Below are positions 1 to 8,853 of a DNA stretch of 64,000 nucleotides, piece by piece. The DNA comes from Limnohabitans sp. Rim11 (GTDB taxonomy: Bacteria > Pseudomonadota > Gammaproteobacteria > Burkholderiales > Burkholderiaceae_C). The position numbers and the translations under genes are program-made. The notes beneath the pieces were generated by a model. The model saw nothing but the letters and a program-made list of their open reading frames with translations, was not told the DNA's origin and ran no database searches. The number at the start of each line of letters is the position of its first letter. The first letter of the stretch is position 1. The stretch covers positions 715,440 through 779,439 of the forward strand of contig NZ_CXOM01000002.1 in NCBI RefSeq assembly GCF_001269365.1, in the 5' to 3' direction.

Positions 1-239
1 CGATGAATGGGCATGCGCGTGACGTCTTGGCCATCAATCAAAATTTGCCCGCCATCGTTGCGGACCAAACCGACAATCATGTAAAACGAAGTGGTTTTGC
101 CGGCACCATTGGGGCCCAGCAGGCCCACCACTTCGCCTTTTTCAACCTTGACCGAAACATCAAACACCACCTGCCGACTGCCATAAGACTTTTGCAAATG
201 ACGCGCTTCTAAACTGCTGACGTCGGGGCTTGGGCTCAT
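1..239 (-). CDS. lptB: LPS export ABC transporter ATP-binding protein LptB (N-terminal part; gene runs off the window)
   Basis: This is the cytoplasmic ATPase of the LptB2FGC complex, which extracts LPS from the inner membrane and feeds the Lpt bridge. The 79 visible residues begin MSPSPDVSSLEARHLQKSYG and include the Walker A motif GPNGAGKTT followed by SFYMIVGLV, as is typical of LptB. The rest, including the ABC signature and Walker B, lies beyond base 1. The start ATG overlaps the lptA stop by 4 bases (ATGA), so the two genes are translationally coupled. Only the first third of the expected roughly 240-260 residues is visible. Confidence 0.93.
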   Translation of the reverse strand, partial: MSPSPDVSSLEARHLQKSYGSRQVVFDVSVKVEKGEVVGLLGPNGAGKTTSFYMIVGLVRNDGGQILIDGQDVTRMPIH

Positions 240-850
240 GGTTTGTCGTTGCCAATGCGCTGGCTAGGCTTGAGTTGAATACCCGAGCTGGTCGGTGCCG
301 GCTCCTGGGTTTTGGCGCGAGGCGTGAGGGTGGCCTTGACACGTTGGCTGCCACTGGCACCCGGAGTTGTGCTGGACTTTCCGTCCACGCTAAAAACCTC
401 GGTGGTGTTGTTCAGCACAATTTGCTGGCCCTGTATGCGGTCGGCCACCACAGTGCCGCGCACCAAGCGCAATTCGGCTCGGTTGCTCAGTGTCAGAGTG
501 TCGGCTTGGCTGTTGTAGATGGCTGTTTCGGCTTCGCCTTCGGTGTACTCGTCCAGTCCTTCACGCTTTTGCCGAAAGAAAATTCGGTCGCCTGGCTCCG
601 CAGACATGGTGGCAATTTGATTGCCTTGAGCATCTTGCTTGACTTCCATGCGAGCGGCTTTTAAGACCAAGCTGCCCTTGGTCATGAGCACTTTGCCGCT
701 GAAAAATGTGAGCTGCTTTTGTTCGTCGTGCTTGAGGGTGTCGGCCTCGATGTTCATGGGCTTGTTACGGTCTGCTTTTTCCGCAGATGCGCTGACCACC
801 GTCAGGGCGGTGATCAAAGCGAATAACAATGAGGTGAACTTGATTTTCAT
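236..850 (-). CDS. lptA: Lipopolysaccharide transport periplasmic protein LptA
   Basis: LptA is the periplasmic OstA-fold protein that bridges inner- and outer-membrane parts of the LPS export machine. From the ATG at 850 the protein has 204 residues. A signal peptide (MKIKFTSLLFALITALTVVS, then ASA before EKADRNKP) is followed by the OstA/LptA beta-jellyroll (PMNIEADTLKHDEQ, LTFFSGKVLMTKG, YNSQADTLTLSNRAELRLVRG). The last 35 residues are basic and Ser/Pro-rich, probably disordered. A TTG at 961 would add 37 residues in front of the signal peptide and would overlap the dsbA terminator, so I reject it. Unlike the usual kdsC-lptC-lptA-lptB order, no lptC lies directly upstream; dsbA does. Confidence 0.9.
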   Translation of the reverse strand: MKIKFTSLLFALITALTVVSASAEKADRNKPMNIEADTLKHDEQKQLTFFSGKVLMTKGSLVLKAARMEVKQDAQGNQIATMSAEPGDRIFFRQKREGLDEYTEGEAETAIYNSQADTLTLSNRAELRLVRGTVVADRIQGQQIVLNNTTEVFSVDGKSSTTPGASGSQRVKATLTPRAKTQEPAPTSSGIQLKPSQRIGNDKP

Positions 851-920
851 AAAGGCGCGAATCTTGCTTGATTGTAGGTGTTCAGAGGGGAATCGCACCT
901 GTTTGAAAGAAAATTCACGA

Positions 921-942
921 AAAAAAGCCCGCCGAAGCGGGC
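921..942 (-). terminator. Intrinsic terminator downstream of dsbA
   Basis: On the minus strand GCCCGC, loop TTCG and GCGGGC form a perfect 6-bp GC stem with a stable tetraloop, followed by six U. It lies 22 bases past the dsbA stop and 71 bases before the lptA start, so it separates the two transcription units. Confidence 0.78.
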
Positions 943-964
943 TGATGTGCAACACACTCAAAAA

Positions 965-1609
965 TCAGGCACGACCTTGACGAACCAGCGCCAACAAAGA
1001 ATCGGTCACTTGCAAAGCCCTGTCCATGCTGCCCGCCAAGGTGCCGTCGGTATAGAACCGGCCAGCCACGCCCAAGGAAGGCACGCCCTCAATTTTGAAA
1101 TCGTTTTGTAACTGCACAGCGCGTTTGACTTTGCTGACCACGCCAAACGACTTGTAGGTGTCTGCAAACTTGGCTTTGTCGACGCCTTGTTTTTCGATCC
1201 AAGTTTGGATGCTGGCCTCGGTGTTCAAGGGCAAACGCTCCACATGCACAGCTTGGAAAACTTTGACATGTAATTTCTCAAGCAAGCCCATGGCTTCCAG
1301 TGTGAAAAACAAACGTTGTTGCGGCCCAAAATCATCGCGAAAGGCCACGGGAACGCGGCGAACCACCACATCTTTGGGCGCATTTTTGATCCATTGGGCA
1401 AAGCTCGGTTCGAAGGCATTGCAGTGGGGGCAGCTGTACCAAAAGAATTCGATGAGCTCAATTTTGCCGGCCTCTGTTTCGGTGGGCACCACCCGGTCAA
1501 GCTTCATGTAATCCTTGCCGGCCACAAACTTAGCAGGGCCTTGTGCAAAGAGGGGAGTGCTCAGACCGATTGAGCCTAAAGTGGCAATTGAAAATTCACG
1601 ACGTTTCAT
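965..1609 (-). CDS. dsbA: Thiol:disulfide interchange protein DsbA
   Basis: DsbA is the periplasmic oxidant that introduces disulfide bonds into exported proteins and is reoxidised by DsbB. The 214-residue product has an N-terminal export signal (MKRREFSIATLGSIGLSTPL, then FAQ) and a thioredoxin fold carrying the active site C60-P-H-C63 in the context EFFWYSCPHCNAFEP. The cis-proline loop appears later as EGVPSLGV. The length is normal for the family. It follows the SPOR gene by 23 bases on the same strand and is closed by its own hairpin terminator. Export of the disulfide-dependent secretin and pseudopilins encoded further along may depend on it, but that link is inference. Confidence 0.95.
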   Translation of the reverse strand: MKRREFSIATLGSIGLSTPLFAQGPAKFVAGKDYMKLDRVVPTETEAGKIELIEFFWYSCPHCNAFEPSFAQWIKNAPKDVVVRRVPVAFRDDFGPQQRLFFTLEAMGLLEKLHVKVFQAVHVERLPLNTEASIQTWIEKQGVDKAKFADTYKSFGVVSKVKRAVQLQNDFKIEGVPSLGVAGRFYTDGTLAGSMDRALQVTDSLLALVRQGRA

Positions 1610-1632
1610 GGGACGCTCCTGGAATATGTTGT

Positions 1633-2337
1633 TTAGCGTTGAACGCGAACCAAGGCCGCATCCATGCCACTGGAATCTAAGCGAGTCTTGATTTTTTCGG
1701 CTTGTTCTTTGTCATCAAACGGCCCGCTTCTAACCCTGTAAATGATACGACCAGCTTGCTCTCGCTCGCTGACCTTGGCCTCAATGCCCATCATCGACAG
1801 CTTGGCTTTCTGTGCGTCGGCATCGGTAGCCGTCTTGAATGCGCCTGCTTGCACAAAATAGGTGAAGGGGTCAGCACTGTTGCTGGCCTTGCTGCCGGCA
1901 GCAGGTGTCGCAGCTGGCTGGGGTGTGGCCGCAGCGGGGGGGGCGGATGCCGGCTGCGATGTTGCTGGAGGAGCGCTGCCTGCCGATTTATTCTTCATCA
2001 AGTCGGCCAATGGGTCTGCTGCAACCGCAGGTGCGGCTGGTGCGGCAGGCGCTGCGCCGGCGGAAGCGCCATTGGCAGGGGTTGCGCCATCGGCGGGGCC
2101 TTCTGGCGCGGCAGCTGGCTTGGCCTGAATGGCGCTGTTGGGATTCCAGTCTTTGTTTTTCTGCGCTTCAACGGCATCTTGCTCGGCCGAGCGGCTGAGA
2201 TTCTTGTTGCTAAAGGGCATGGGAACCTTGGTCACATACATGGCCACCCCCAGGGCAACCGTCAGGCCAATGACCAGGCCCAGAATAAATCCCAGCAAGG
2301 TGCCGCCGTGTTGGCTTTGAATGTTGGATTGGGACAT
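1633..2337 (-). CDS. SPOR-domain membrane protein (FtsN-like architecture)
   Basis: SPOR domains bind glycan strands stripped of stem peptides at the division septum. The 234-residue protein has a short cytoplasmic head, one transmembrane helix (about residues 12-35, LGFILGLVIGLTVALGVAMYV), a long low-complexity Ala/Pro linker (roughly 70-150) and a C-terminal SPOR domain (about 158-234, beginning FTYFVQAGAFKTATDADAQK and ending ALVRVQR). This matches FtsN-like SPOR proteins. It sits between argS and dsbA on the same strand, and the 59-base gap after argS could be read through. A division role is inferred from domain layout only. Confidence 0.9.
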   Translation of the reverse strand: MSQSNIQSQHGGTLLGFILGLVIGLTVALGVAMYVTKVPMPFSNKNLSRSAEQDAVEAQKNKDWNPNSAIQAKPAAAPEGPADGATPANGASAGAAPAAPAAPAVAADPLADLMKNKSAGSAPPATSQPASAPPAAATPQPAATPAAGSKASNSADPFTYFVQAGAFKTATDADAQKAKLSMMGIEAKVSEREQAGRIIYRVRSGPFDDKEQAEKIKTRLDSSGMDAALVRVQR

Positions 2338-2396
2338 GGTGTGGGTTCTTATGAAAGTGAGCCGTAAATTGAAGGACTGATGACGATGCCGCCGTG

Positions 2397-4082
2397 TTAC
2401 ATCTGTTCAGGTGCGGACACACCCAAAATTTTCAAGCCATTTTGCAAGACTTGTGCGCAAGCGGCCACCAAAGCCAAGCGACCCAGTTTTTGATTTTCAT
2501 CGTCTACCAAGATGCGTTCAGCATCGTAGTAGCTGTGATAGCTGGCGGCTAAGTCACGCAAGTAGAAGGTGACGTCATGCGGTGCAAAGTCTTGCGCAGC
2601 AGCCGTCAACATTTCAGGGTATTTGGCCAAGAGCAACATGAGCGCTTGCGCTTTTGGATTTTCCAAAGTCGACAAGTCGGCTTGGGCCAAGCTGGCCACA
2701 TCGCCGCCCCAGGTGCGCAAGATGGAGTGAATGCGCGCATGCGCATATTGCACGTAGTACACGGGGTTGTCGTTGTTTTGGGCCAGTGCCAAATCAATGT
2801 CAAACACGTACTCGGTGTCGGGCTTGCGGCTGAGCAAGAAGAAACGCACCGCGTCTTTGCTGGTCCACTCAATGAGGTCGCGCAAGGTCACGTAGCTACC
2901 TGCGCGTTTTGAAATTTTGACTTCTTCGCCACCGCGCATCACACGCACCATGGTGTGCAAGACGTAGTCAGGGTAGCCTTGTGGAATGCCCACGCCAGCA
3001 GCCTGCAAGCCAGCGCGCACGCGGGCAATGGTGCCGTGGTGATCGGTGCCTTGAATATTGACCACCTTGGTGAAGCCGCGCTCCCACTTGGTGATGTGGT
3101 ACGCCACATCGGGCACAAAGTAGGTGTAGGTGCTGTCGCCTTTGCGCATCACGCGGTCTTTGTCGTCACCGTAGTCGGTGGACTTGAGCCACAGCGCGCC
3201 GTCTTGTTCGTAGGTCTTGCCGGCTTCTTGTAATTTCTTAACCGCACTGTCAACTCGGCCGCTGGTGTAGAGGCTGGACTCGAGGTAGTAGTTGTCAAAC
3301 TTAACGTCGAAGGCTTTGAGGTCGAGGTCTTGCTCGTGGCGCAAATAGGCCACTGCAAATTCGCGCATGCCATTCAAATCGTTCAGGTCGCCACTGCCAG
3401 TAAATTCGCGGTCGTCTGACTTGACAGTCTTCTTAGCCAAAAAATCTTGCGCAATATCTTGGATGTAGTCGCCGTTGTAGGCCGCCGCGTTTTCACCGCT
3501 GGGCCACTGCGCATCACCGGGCTTGAAGCCTTGCGCGCGCAATTGCGTGGAGGTGGCCAAGGTGTTGATTTGCACGCCCGCGTCGTTGTAGTAGAACTCG
3601 CGGTAAACAGACCAACCTTGCGTGGCAAACAAATTGCAAATGGCATCGCCCAGTGCCGCTTGACGGCCATGGCCCACATGCAAAGGACCCGTGGGATTGG
3701 CGGAGACAAACTCCACCAAGACTTTTTCATTGCGCTCGGCTTGTTTACCAAAGCAAGAAGCGGCGTGCAGCACTTCTTTGACCACCGCTTGTTTGGCGCT
3801 GGGCTTGAGTTTGAGGTTCAAAAAACCTGGGCCCGCAATGTCGATGCTTTCAACCCATTGGCTAAAAGCAGGCGTGGCCATGAGGGCTGTGCGCAAAGCT
3901 TCGCCCACTTGCCTAGGGTTTTGACCCAAAGGTTTGGCCAGGTGCATGGCGGCCGTGCAGGCTAAATCGCCATGGGCTGCCACCTTGGGTGACTCAAAAG
4001 TGGCTTTGGCACCGGCACCAGCGTGCAGGCGTTCGAGTTCGGCGGCGAGGGCCGAGAGTAATTCTTGTTTGGCTTGAAGCAT
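2397..4082 (-). CDS. argS: Arginyl-tRNA synthetase
   Basis: This class I aminoacyl-tRNA synthetase charges tRNA-Arg. At 561 residues it is the usual bacterial size. It has the N-terminal additional (Add-1) domain, the HIGH-type signature HVGH near residue 134 ([13 protein letters not shown]), the KMSKS-like loop [11 protein letters not shown] near residue 386, and a C-terminal DALR anticodon-binding domain ([13 protein letters not shown] then [16 protein letters not shown]). The start ATG at 4082 lies 9 bases from the convergentless upstream neighbour, the LysR stop at 4092, on the same strand. Nothing unusual was seen. Confidence 0.98.
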   Translation of the reverse strand: MLQAKQELLSALAAELERLHAGAGAKATFESPKVAAHGDLACTAAMHLAKPLGQNPRQVGEALRTALMATPAFSQWVESIDIAGPGFLNLKLKPSAKQAVVKEVLHAASCFGKQAERNEKVLVEFVSANPTGPLHVGHGRQAALGDAICNLFATQGWSVYREFYYNDAGVQINTLATSTQLRAQGFKPGDAQWPSGENAAAYNGDYIQDIAQDFLAKKTVKSDDREFTGSGDLNDLNGMREFAVAYLRHEQDLDLKAFDVKFDNYYLESSLYTSGRVDSAVKKLQEAGKTYEQDGALWLKSTDYGDDKDRVMRKGDSTYTYFVPDVAYHITKWERGFTKVVNIQGTDHHGTIARVRAGLQAAGVGIPQGYPDYVLHTMVRVMRGGEEVKISKRAGSYVTLRDLIEWTSKDAVRFFLLSRKPDTEYVFDIDLALAQNNDNPVYYVQYAHARIHSILRTWGGDVASLAQADLSTLENPKAQALMLLLAKYPEMLTAAAQDFAPHDVTFYLRDLAASYHSYYDAERILVDDENQKLGRLALVAACAQVLQNGLKILGVSAPEQM

Positions 4083-4091
4083 CCCCCGATT

Positions 4092-5024
4092 TTACGGGGC
4101 GCTTTGCCAAGTTGCGGGCAAGCTGTAGTGATGCTTTAAAAAGTCGATCCAAAGGCGCAATCGGAGGGGCAGGTGCTTGCGTTGGGGGAAAACGCCGTAA
4201 ATGCCATTGGGCGGCGCAGCAAAATCGGCCAAAACCTCGACCAATTTGCCAGATCGGATGTCGTTTTCTACCTCCCAAGTGCTACGCCAGGCGACGCCCA
4301 TGCCGGCCAAACACCAGCTGTGCAAGACTTGTCCGTCGGAACAGTCCAAGGGCCCGTGGGGTCGAATGTGAAAAACCTCAGGCGATTCAGAATCTTCTGG
4401 ATTTTGGGCTTTGAAGGCCCAGCCGCGAGTTTGGGAGGCGTCGCTAGACAGCGTCAAACAGCTGTGCTGCATCAAATCAGAGGGGTGTTTGGGCGTGCCA
4501 TGCTTTTGCAAATAAGCGGGTGTGGCCACGCACAGGCGCCGGTTGTCTGACAGGCGCACACTGACCAAGGAGGAGTCTGGCAAGTCGCCCACTCGTACCG
4601 CAAAGTCGAAGCCTTCGGCGGCCAAGTCAATCACTCTGTCGCTCAAATTCAAGGAAATTTTGACGTCGGGGTTTTGCGCATGGAACAGGGGTGCCAAGGG
4701 CGCCACGTGTCGCCTTCCAAAGCCCGCTGGCGCGGTAATGCGCAAGTGACCACTGGCCTTCAGGCCGCCTGCAGACACACTGTCTTCTGCGTTGGCCACA
4801 TCACTGAGCAAGCGCTGGCAGTTTTCTAAAAAAGCGCTGCCTTCGTGGGTCAGGCTAATGCGCCTGGTGGTGCGCAATAAAAGTTTGACGCCCAGATGCG
4901 ATTCAAGTGCATCCAAGCGTCTGCCAATAATGGCTGGGGCCACACCTTCGGCGCGGGCAGCGGCACTTAGACTGCCTTTGGTGGCTACCGAAACAAAGGA
5001 TTCAAAAACTTTGAGTTTGTCCAT
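4092..5024 (-). CDS. LysR-family transcriptional regulator
   Basis: The 310-residue protein has the N-terminal winged helix-turn-helix of LysR regulators (MDKLKVFESFVSVATKGSLS, then AAARAEGVAPAIIGRRLDAL) and a C-terminal type 2 periplasmic-binding fold for an effector (about 90-300, HLRITAPAGFGRRHVAPL onward). The sequence style is that of the large DmlR/CrgA-like group. Its ATG lies two bases after the stop of the CoA-transferase gene, so it is the second gene of that operon rather than divergent from its target. The likely target is the CoA-transferase operon or divergent glcB; the effector is unknown. Confidence 0.93.
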   Translation of the reverse strand: MDKLKVFESFVSVATKGSLSAAARAEGVAPAIIGRRLDALESHLGVKLLLRTTRRISLTHEGSAFLENCQRLLSDVANAEDSVSAGGLKASGHLRITAPAGFGRRHVAPLAPLFHAQNPDVKISLNLSDRVIDLAAEGFDFAVRVGDLPDSSLVSVRLSDNRRLCVATPAYLQKHGTPKHPSDLMQHSCLTLSSDASQTRGWAFKAQNPEDSESPEVFHIRPHGPLDCSDGQVLHSWCLAGMGVAWRSTWEVENDIRSGKLVEVLADFAAPPNGIYGVFPQRKHLPLRLRLWIDFLKHHYSLPATWQSAP

Positions 5025-5026
5025 GG

Positions 5027-6247
5027 TCAGCCTTTGCCAGTTGAGCTTGAAGGAGATGAAGGAAGAGATTGCTGGAACTTTTCAATGTCGCTTGCGCTGT
5101 ACCCTAAGCTGCCCAAGACATCGGCATTGTGTTCACCCAAGCCAGGCACGCCTGATCGCACTTTCAGGCGCTCTTGATTGAGGGTGATGGGCAACAGAAC
5201 GGTTTGAACTTCGCTGCCATCACTCAATGAAAGTGGCGCCAAGCCGCCGGTGGCTTTTAGGTGTTCATCGTCTAGCAATTCGTGAGGCGGCGTAATGGGC
5301 GCATAGGGCAAAGCATTTTTTTCGAAGACCTCGCTGAGGTGCTTGGAAGAATGCACGCGCAATCTTTCTCGCAACAAGGGAATCAGCCACTCCCGCTGGG
5401 TAACACGCGCGTTGTTGCTGGTGAGACGGGGGTCCGAGAGCAGGTCGGCATAGTCAAATACTTTGCAAAAGATTTTCCAAGCAGTGTCACTGACCACAGC
5501 TAAAAAGATCTGTTCGCCATCTTTCACCTCAAACACGTCGTAGATGGCCCATGCTGAAATGCGAGCGGGCATGGGCTTGGCGGCTTGCCCTGTCACTTGG
5601 TACTGCAGCATGTGCTGCGCCACCAAGAGCACATTGTTTTCAAACAGCGCACTTTGCACTTCTTGACCCTCACCGGTTTGTGCGCGTTGGGCCAAAGCGG
5701 CCATGGCGCCCATGGCCCCAAACATGCCGCCCATGATGTCGTTGACACTGGCGCCTGCACGCAATGGGTCGCCTGGTCTGCCGGTCATGTAGGCCAAGCC
5801 GCCCATCATTTGGACCACTTCATCGAGGGCGGTGCGGTGTTCGTAGGGACCTGGCAAAAAGCCTTTGAGTGAAACGTAAATCAGTCGGGGGTTGAGTTTT
5901 TTCAGGGTTTGGTAGTCGAGCCCTAGTTTTTTCATGGTGCCCGCTTTGAAGTTTTCGGCCACGATGTCGGCAGTGGCAATTAAACGCAGTGCGGCTTCCT
6001 TGCCTTCGGGTGTTTGCAGGTCGAGGGCCAAGCTTTTTTTATTCCGATTGAAGAGCGGAAAAAATCCAGCGCCCGACCCCATCAGTTGGCGGGTGCTGTC
6101 GCCCTCTCGGCCATGGCCCACGGGCTCAACCTTGATGACCTCGGCACCCAGATCGGCCAAGACCATGCCGCAGGTGGGCCCCATCACCATGTGGGTAAAT
6201 TCGACCACGCGAATGCCCTCGTACGGCAATGATGGGGGGCTTGTCAT
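5027..6247 (-). CDS. CaiB/BaiF-type class III CoA-transferase
   Basis: Family III CoA-transferases move CoA between carboxylic acids through an aspartyl-CoA anhydride. The 406-residue sequence shows the family start (LPYEGIRVVEFTHMVMGPTC, then GMVLADLGAEVIKVE), the RNKKSLALDLQTPEG motif, and the catalytic Asp in TALDEVVQMMGGLAYMTG. The length is normal. Substrates cannot be read from sequence; relatives act on carnitine, formyl/oxalyl, succinyl, mesaconyl and other CoA esters. It is the first gene of a two-gene unit with the LysR regulator and is divergent from malate synthase G, so a role in feeding or draining glyoxylate/C4-acid CoA pools is possible but unproven. Confidence 0.92.
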   Translation of the reverse strand: MTSPPSLPYEGIRVVEFTHMVMGPTCGMVLADLGAEVIKVEPVGHGREGDSTRQLMGSGAGFFPLFNRNKKSLALDLQTPEGKEAALRLIATADIVAENFKAGTMKKLGLDYQTLKKLNPRLIYVSLKGFLPGPYEHRTALDEVVQMMGGLAYMTGRPGDPLRAGASVNDIMGGMFGAMGAMAALAQRAQTGEGQEVQSALFENNVLLVAQHMLQYQVTGQAAKPMPARISAWAIYDVFEVKDGEQIFLAVVSDTAWKIFCKVFDYADLLSDPRLTSNNARVTQREWLIPLLRERLRVHSSKHLSEVFEKNALPYAPITPPHELLDDEHLKATGGLAPLSLSDGSEVQTVLLPITLNQERLKVRSGVPGLGEHNADVLGSLGYSASDIEKFQQSLPSSPSSSTGKG

Positions 6248-6348
6248 GGGGCAGACCTTATGGGCTTGAGTTAGCTGATTGGATCCTTATTTTCTCAAGT
6301 TTTGAACGATTTGGGGCTCAATCTTTGCTAAAAAGTCACAAGTCAAAG

Positions 6349-6381
6349 GATGTTTGTCTGATTTATTTACACCCAAACATC
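6349..6381. promoter_or_regulatory. Perfect inverted repeat in the CoA-transferase/glcB divergent region
   Basis: GATGTTTG at 6349-6356 is repeated in inverted form as CAAACATC at 6374-6381, separated by 17 bases. Both arms fall on the same helix face (25 bp apart), in the 215-bp region between the divergent starts of the CoA-transferase (6247) and malate synthase G (6463). It could be a binding site for the neighbouring LysR protein or a glyoxylate regulator. I found no clear -35/-10 pair to anchor it. Confidence 0.4.
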
Positions 6382-6462
6382 GAATAAAGTGAGGCTTATC
6401 TGGGCGAAATGCATCTATGTGCAGCCCAAACCCGTTTATTTTTTACTTTTGAAGAGGCTTTC

Positions 6463-8697
6463 ATGACCCAACGCACCAGCATCCATGGCCTGCACGTGGC
6501 CACCCCTTTGTACCGTTTTATTGAAGACCAAGTCTTGCCGGCAGTGGGCGTGAAGAGCAAGGCTTTTTGGGCTGGCTTCGATGGCATCGTCAAAGATTTG
6601 GCGCCACAGAACATTGCCTTGTTGGCTGAGCGCGATCGCATTCAATTGGAAATGGACAAGTGGCACACCGCCAATCCAGGACCCTTGGTCGATGCCAAAG
6701 CCATGAAGGCTTATCGCAAACATTTGACATCGATTGGTTACTTGGTGCCCGAACCCAAGAGCCCCAAAGCCACCACGCAAAACGTGGATGCAGAGTTGGC
6801 TGTGTTGGCCGGGCCTCAGTTGGTGGTGCCTATTTTGAATGCACGTTATGCCTTGAACGCCGCCAATGCGCGTTGGGGTTCTTTGTACGACGCTTTGTAT
6901 GGCACCGATGCATTGAGCGAAGCCAATGGTTGCGAAAAAGGCACGGGCTACAACCCCAAGCGCGGCGCCAAAGTGATTGAGTACTGCCGCTATGTGCTCG
7001 ACCGTTGCGCACCTTTGAAAAAGGGCTCGCACATTGACAGCACGGGCTACAGCGTGAAGGGTGGCAAGTTGGTGGTTAGCCTCAAATCTGGCAACACCAC
7101 TTTGGCTGATGCTAAACAGTTTGTAGGCTTCCAAGGCGATGCCAAAGCACCCACATCCTTGCTGTTTAAGCACAACGGTTTGCACCTCGATTTGCAAATC
7201 AACAAGGCGCATGCCATTGGCAAAACAGACCCTGCAGGCGTGTCCGATTTGGTCGCTGAATCTGCTCTTTCAACCATTCTTGACTTGGAAGACTCGGTGG
7301 CCGCAGTGGACGCCGAAGACAAAGTCTTGGCCTACAGCAACTGGCTGGGCATCTTGCAAGGCAGCTTGTCTGAAGAAGTGCAAAAGGGTGGCAAAACATT
7401 CAAGCGCACTTTGAATGCAGACCGCGTGTACACCAAGCCAAGCGGCAAAGGCACCGAAGTGCTGCATGGCCGCTCCTTGTTGTTCGTGCGCAATGTGGGT
7501 CACCTCATGACCAACCCTGCTATTTTGTACAACGCCGCAGACGGCACCCAAAAAGAAATTCCTGAAGGCATCATGGACGCCATGATCACGACCACCTGCG
7601 CCATGGTGGACTTGCAGAAAAAGAAGGGTGCCGATTTCCGCAACAGCCGTACCGGCAGCGTGTACATCGTGAAACCCAAAATGCATGGCCCCAAAGAAGT
7701 GGGCTTTGCCGATACTTTGTTTGGCCGTGTTGAAAAAGTCTTGGGCTTGAAGCCTTCGACTGTGAAGCTGGGCATCATGGACGAAGAGCGCCGCACCAGC
7801 GCCAACTTGGCCGCCTGTATTGCCGCTGCCAAATCGCGCGTGGCCTTTATCAACACCGGCTTCTTGGACCGCACCGGCGACGAAATGCACACCTGCATGT
7901 TGGCAGGCCCCGTGATGCGCAAGGGCGACATCAAGGGCAGCACCTGGTTGGGTGCTTATGAGAGAGCCAACGTGGCTGTGGGTTTGCAAGCTGGCCTGCG
8001 CGGTCGTGCACAAATTGGCAAGGGCATGTGGGCCATGCCTGATTTGATGGCCGACATGTTGAAACAAAAAATTGGACACCCCAATGCGGGCGCCAATACC
8101 GCTTGGGTACCCAGCCCCACAGCGGCCACCTTGCACGCCATGCACTATCACCAAGTGAACGTGCCCGCCTTGCAAAAGCAGATGGAAAAAACCATTGCCA
8201 AGCAAAGCGCCAAACACCTGCGCGAAGAAACTTTGAACAAGTTGTTGCAGTTCCCTGTGGTCACGCCAGCACAAGCGGCAGAGTGGACTGCGAAGGACAA
8301 GCAAGACGAACTCGACAACAACGCACAAGGTATCTTGGGCTACGTGGTGCGTTGGGTGGATCAAGGTGTGGGCTGCTCTAAAGTGCCTGACATCCATGGC
8401 GTGGGTTTGATGGAAGACCGAGCCACCTTGCGCATCAGCAGCCAACACATTGCCAACTGGTTGGCACATGGCGTGGTGACCGAAGCGCAAGTGAAGGCCA
8501 CGATGGAGCGCATGGCGGCCGTGGTGGACCAACAAAATGCAGGCGATGCTTTGTACCAAAAGATGGCCGGCAATTTCAAAACATCCAAGGCTTACCAAGC
8601 TGCTTGCGACTTGGTGTTCAAAGGCAAAGAGCAACCCAGCGGTTATACCGAGCCTTTGCTGCACGCATGGCGTTTGAAAGTGAAGGCTGCGGCTTAA
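6463..8697 (+). CDS. glcB: Malate synthase G
   Basis: Malate synthase G condenses glyoxylate with acetyl-CoA to give malate, the second step of the glyoxylate shunt and of glycolate use. The 744-residue length fits isoform G (about 720-740) rather than A. Recognisable segments are [20 protein letters not shown] at the start, [39 protein letters not shown] and [19 protein letters not shown]. The ATG at 6463 is preceded by a purine-rich GAAGAGG; an upstream in-frame start at 6409 would add 18 residues with no family match. It stands alone, followed by its own terminator. Glyoxylate would come from glycolate, for example from phytoplankton exudate, which is inference. Confidence 0.97.
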   Translation: MTQRTSIHGLHVATPLYRFIEDQVLPAVGVKSKAFWAGFDGIVKDLAPQNIALLAERDRIQLEMDKWHTANPGPLVDAKAMKAYRKHLTSIGYLVPEPKSPKATTQNVDAELAVLAGPQLVVPILNARYALNAANARWGSLYDALYGTDALSEANGCEKGTGYNPKRGAKVIEYCRYVLDRCAPLKKGSHIDSTGYSVKGGKLVVSLKSGNTTLADAKQFVGFQGDAKAPTSLLFKHNGLHLDLQINKAHAIGKTDPAGVSDLVAESALSTILDLEDSVAAVDAEDKVLAYSNWLGILQGSLSEEVQKGGKTFKRTLNADRVYTKPSGKGTEVLHGRSLLFVRNVGHLMTNPAILYNAADGTQKEIPEGIMDAMITTTCAMVDLQKKKGADFRNSRTGSVYIVKPKMHGPKEVGFADTLFGRVEKVLGLKPSTVKLGIMDEERRTSANLAACIAAAKSRVAFINTGFLDRTGDEMHTCMLAGPVMRKGDIKGSTWLGAYERANVAVGLQAGLRGRAQIGKGMWAMPDLMADMLKQKIGHPNAGANTAWVPSPTAATLHAMHYHQVNVPALQKQMEKTIAKQSAKHLREETLNKLLQFPVVTPAQAAEWTAKDKQDELDNNAQGILGYVVRWVDQGVGCSKVPDIHGVGLMEDRATLRISSQHIANWLAHGVVTEAQVKATMERMAAVVDQQNAGDALYQKMAGNFKTSKAYQAACDLVFKGKEQPSGYTEPLLHAWRLKVKAAA

Positions 8698-8739
8698 TTC
8701 GTCACAGCCCCTTGGCGCCAACGGCGCCTTGAGGTTCTC

Positions 8740-8788
8740 AGGCGGTATGACTTCCTTAACAGGGCTGGCATACCGCCTTTCATTTTTT
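8740..8788 (+). terminator. Intrinsic terminator after glcB
   Basis: AGGCGGTATG (8740-8749) pairs perfectly with CATACCGCCT (8769-8778) around a 19-base loop and is followed by TTCATTTTTT. A smaller GGCGCC/GGCGCC hairpin lies just upstream (about 8713-8727). Confidence 0.78.
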
Positions 8789-8853
8789 GGAAGTGGTCTT
8801 GGCCGTGTTCTGTTCTAAGATGTTGCTATATTTTTCAGAGAAAGATTGTCACC

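Noticed and set aside
1702..2367. 221-codon open frame on the plus strand
   Set aside because: Mirror of the Ala/Pro-rich linker of the SPOR gene, giving an artificial Gly/Arg/Cys-rich sequence.
7270..8721. 483-codon open frame on the minus strand
   Set aside because: It is antisense to malate synthase G, rich in Cys, His and Gln, and matches no family; it results from codon bias of the real gene.
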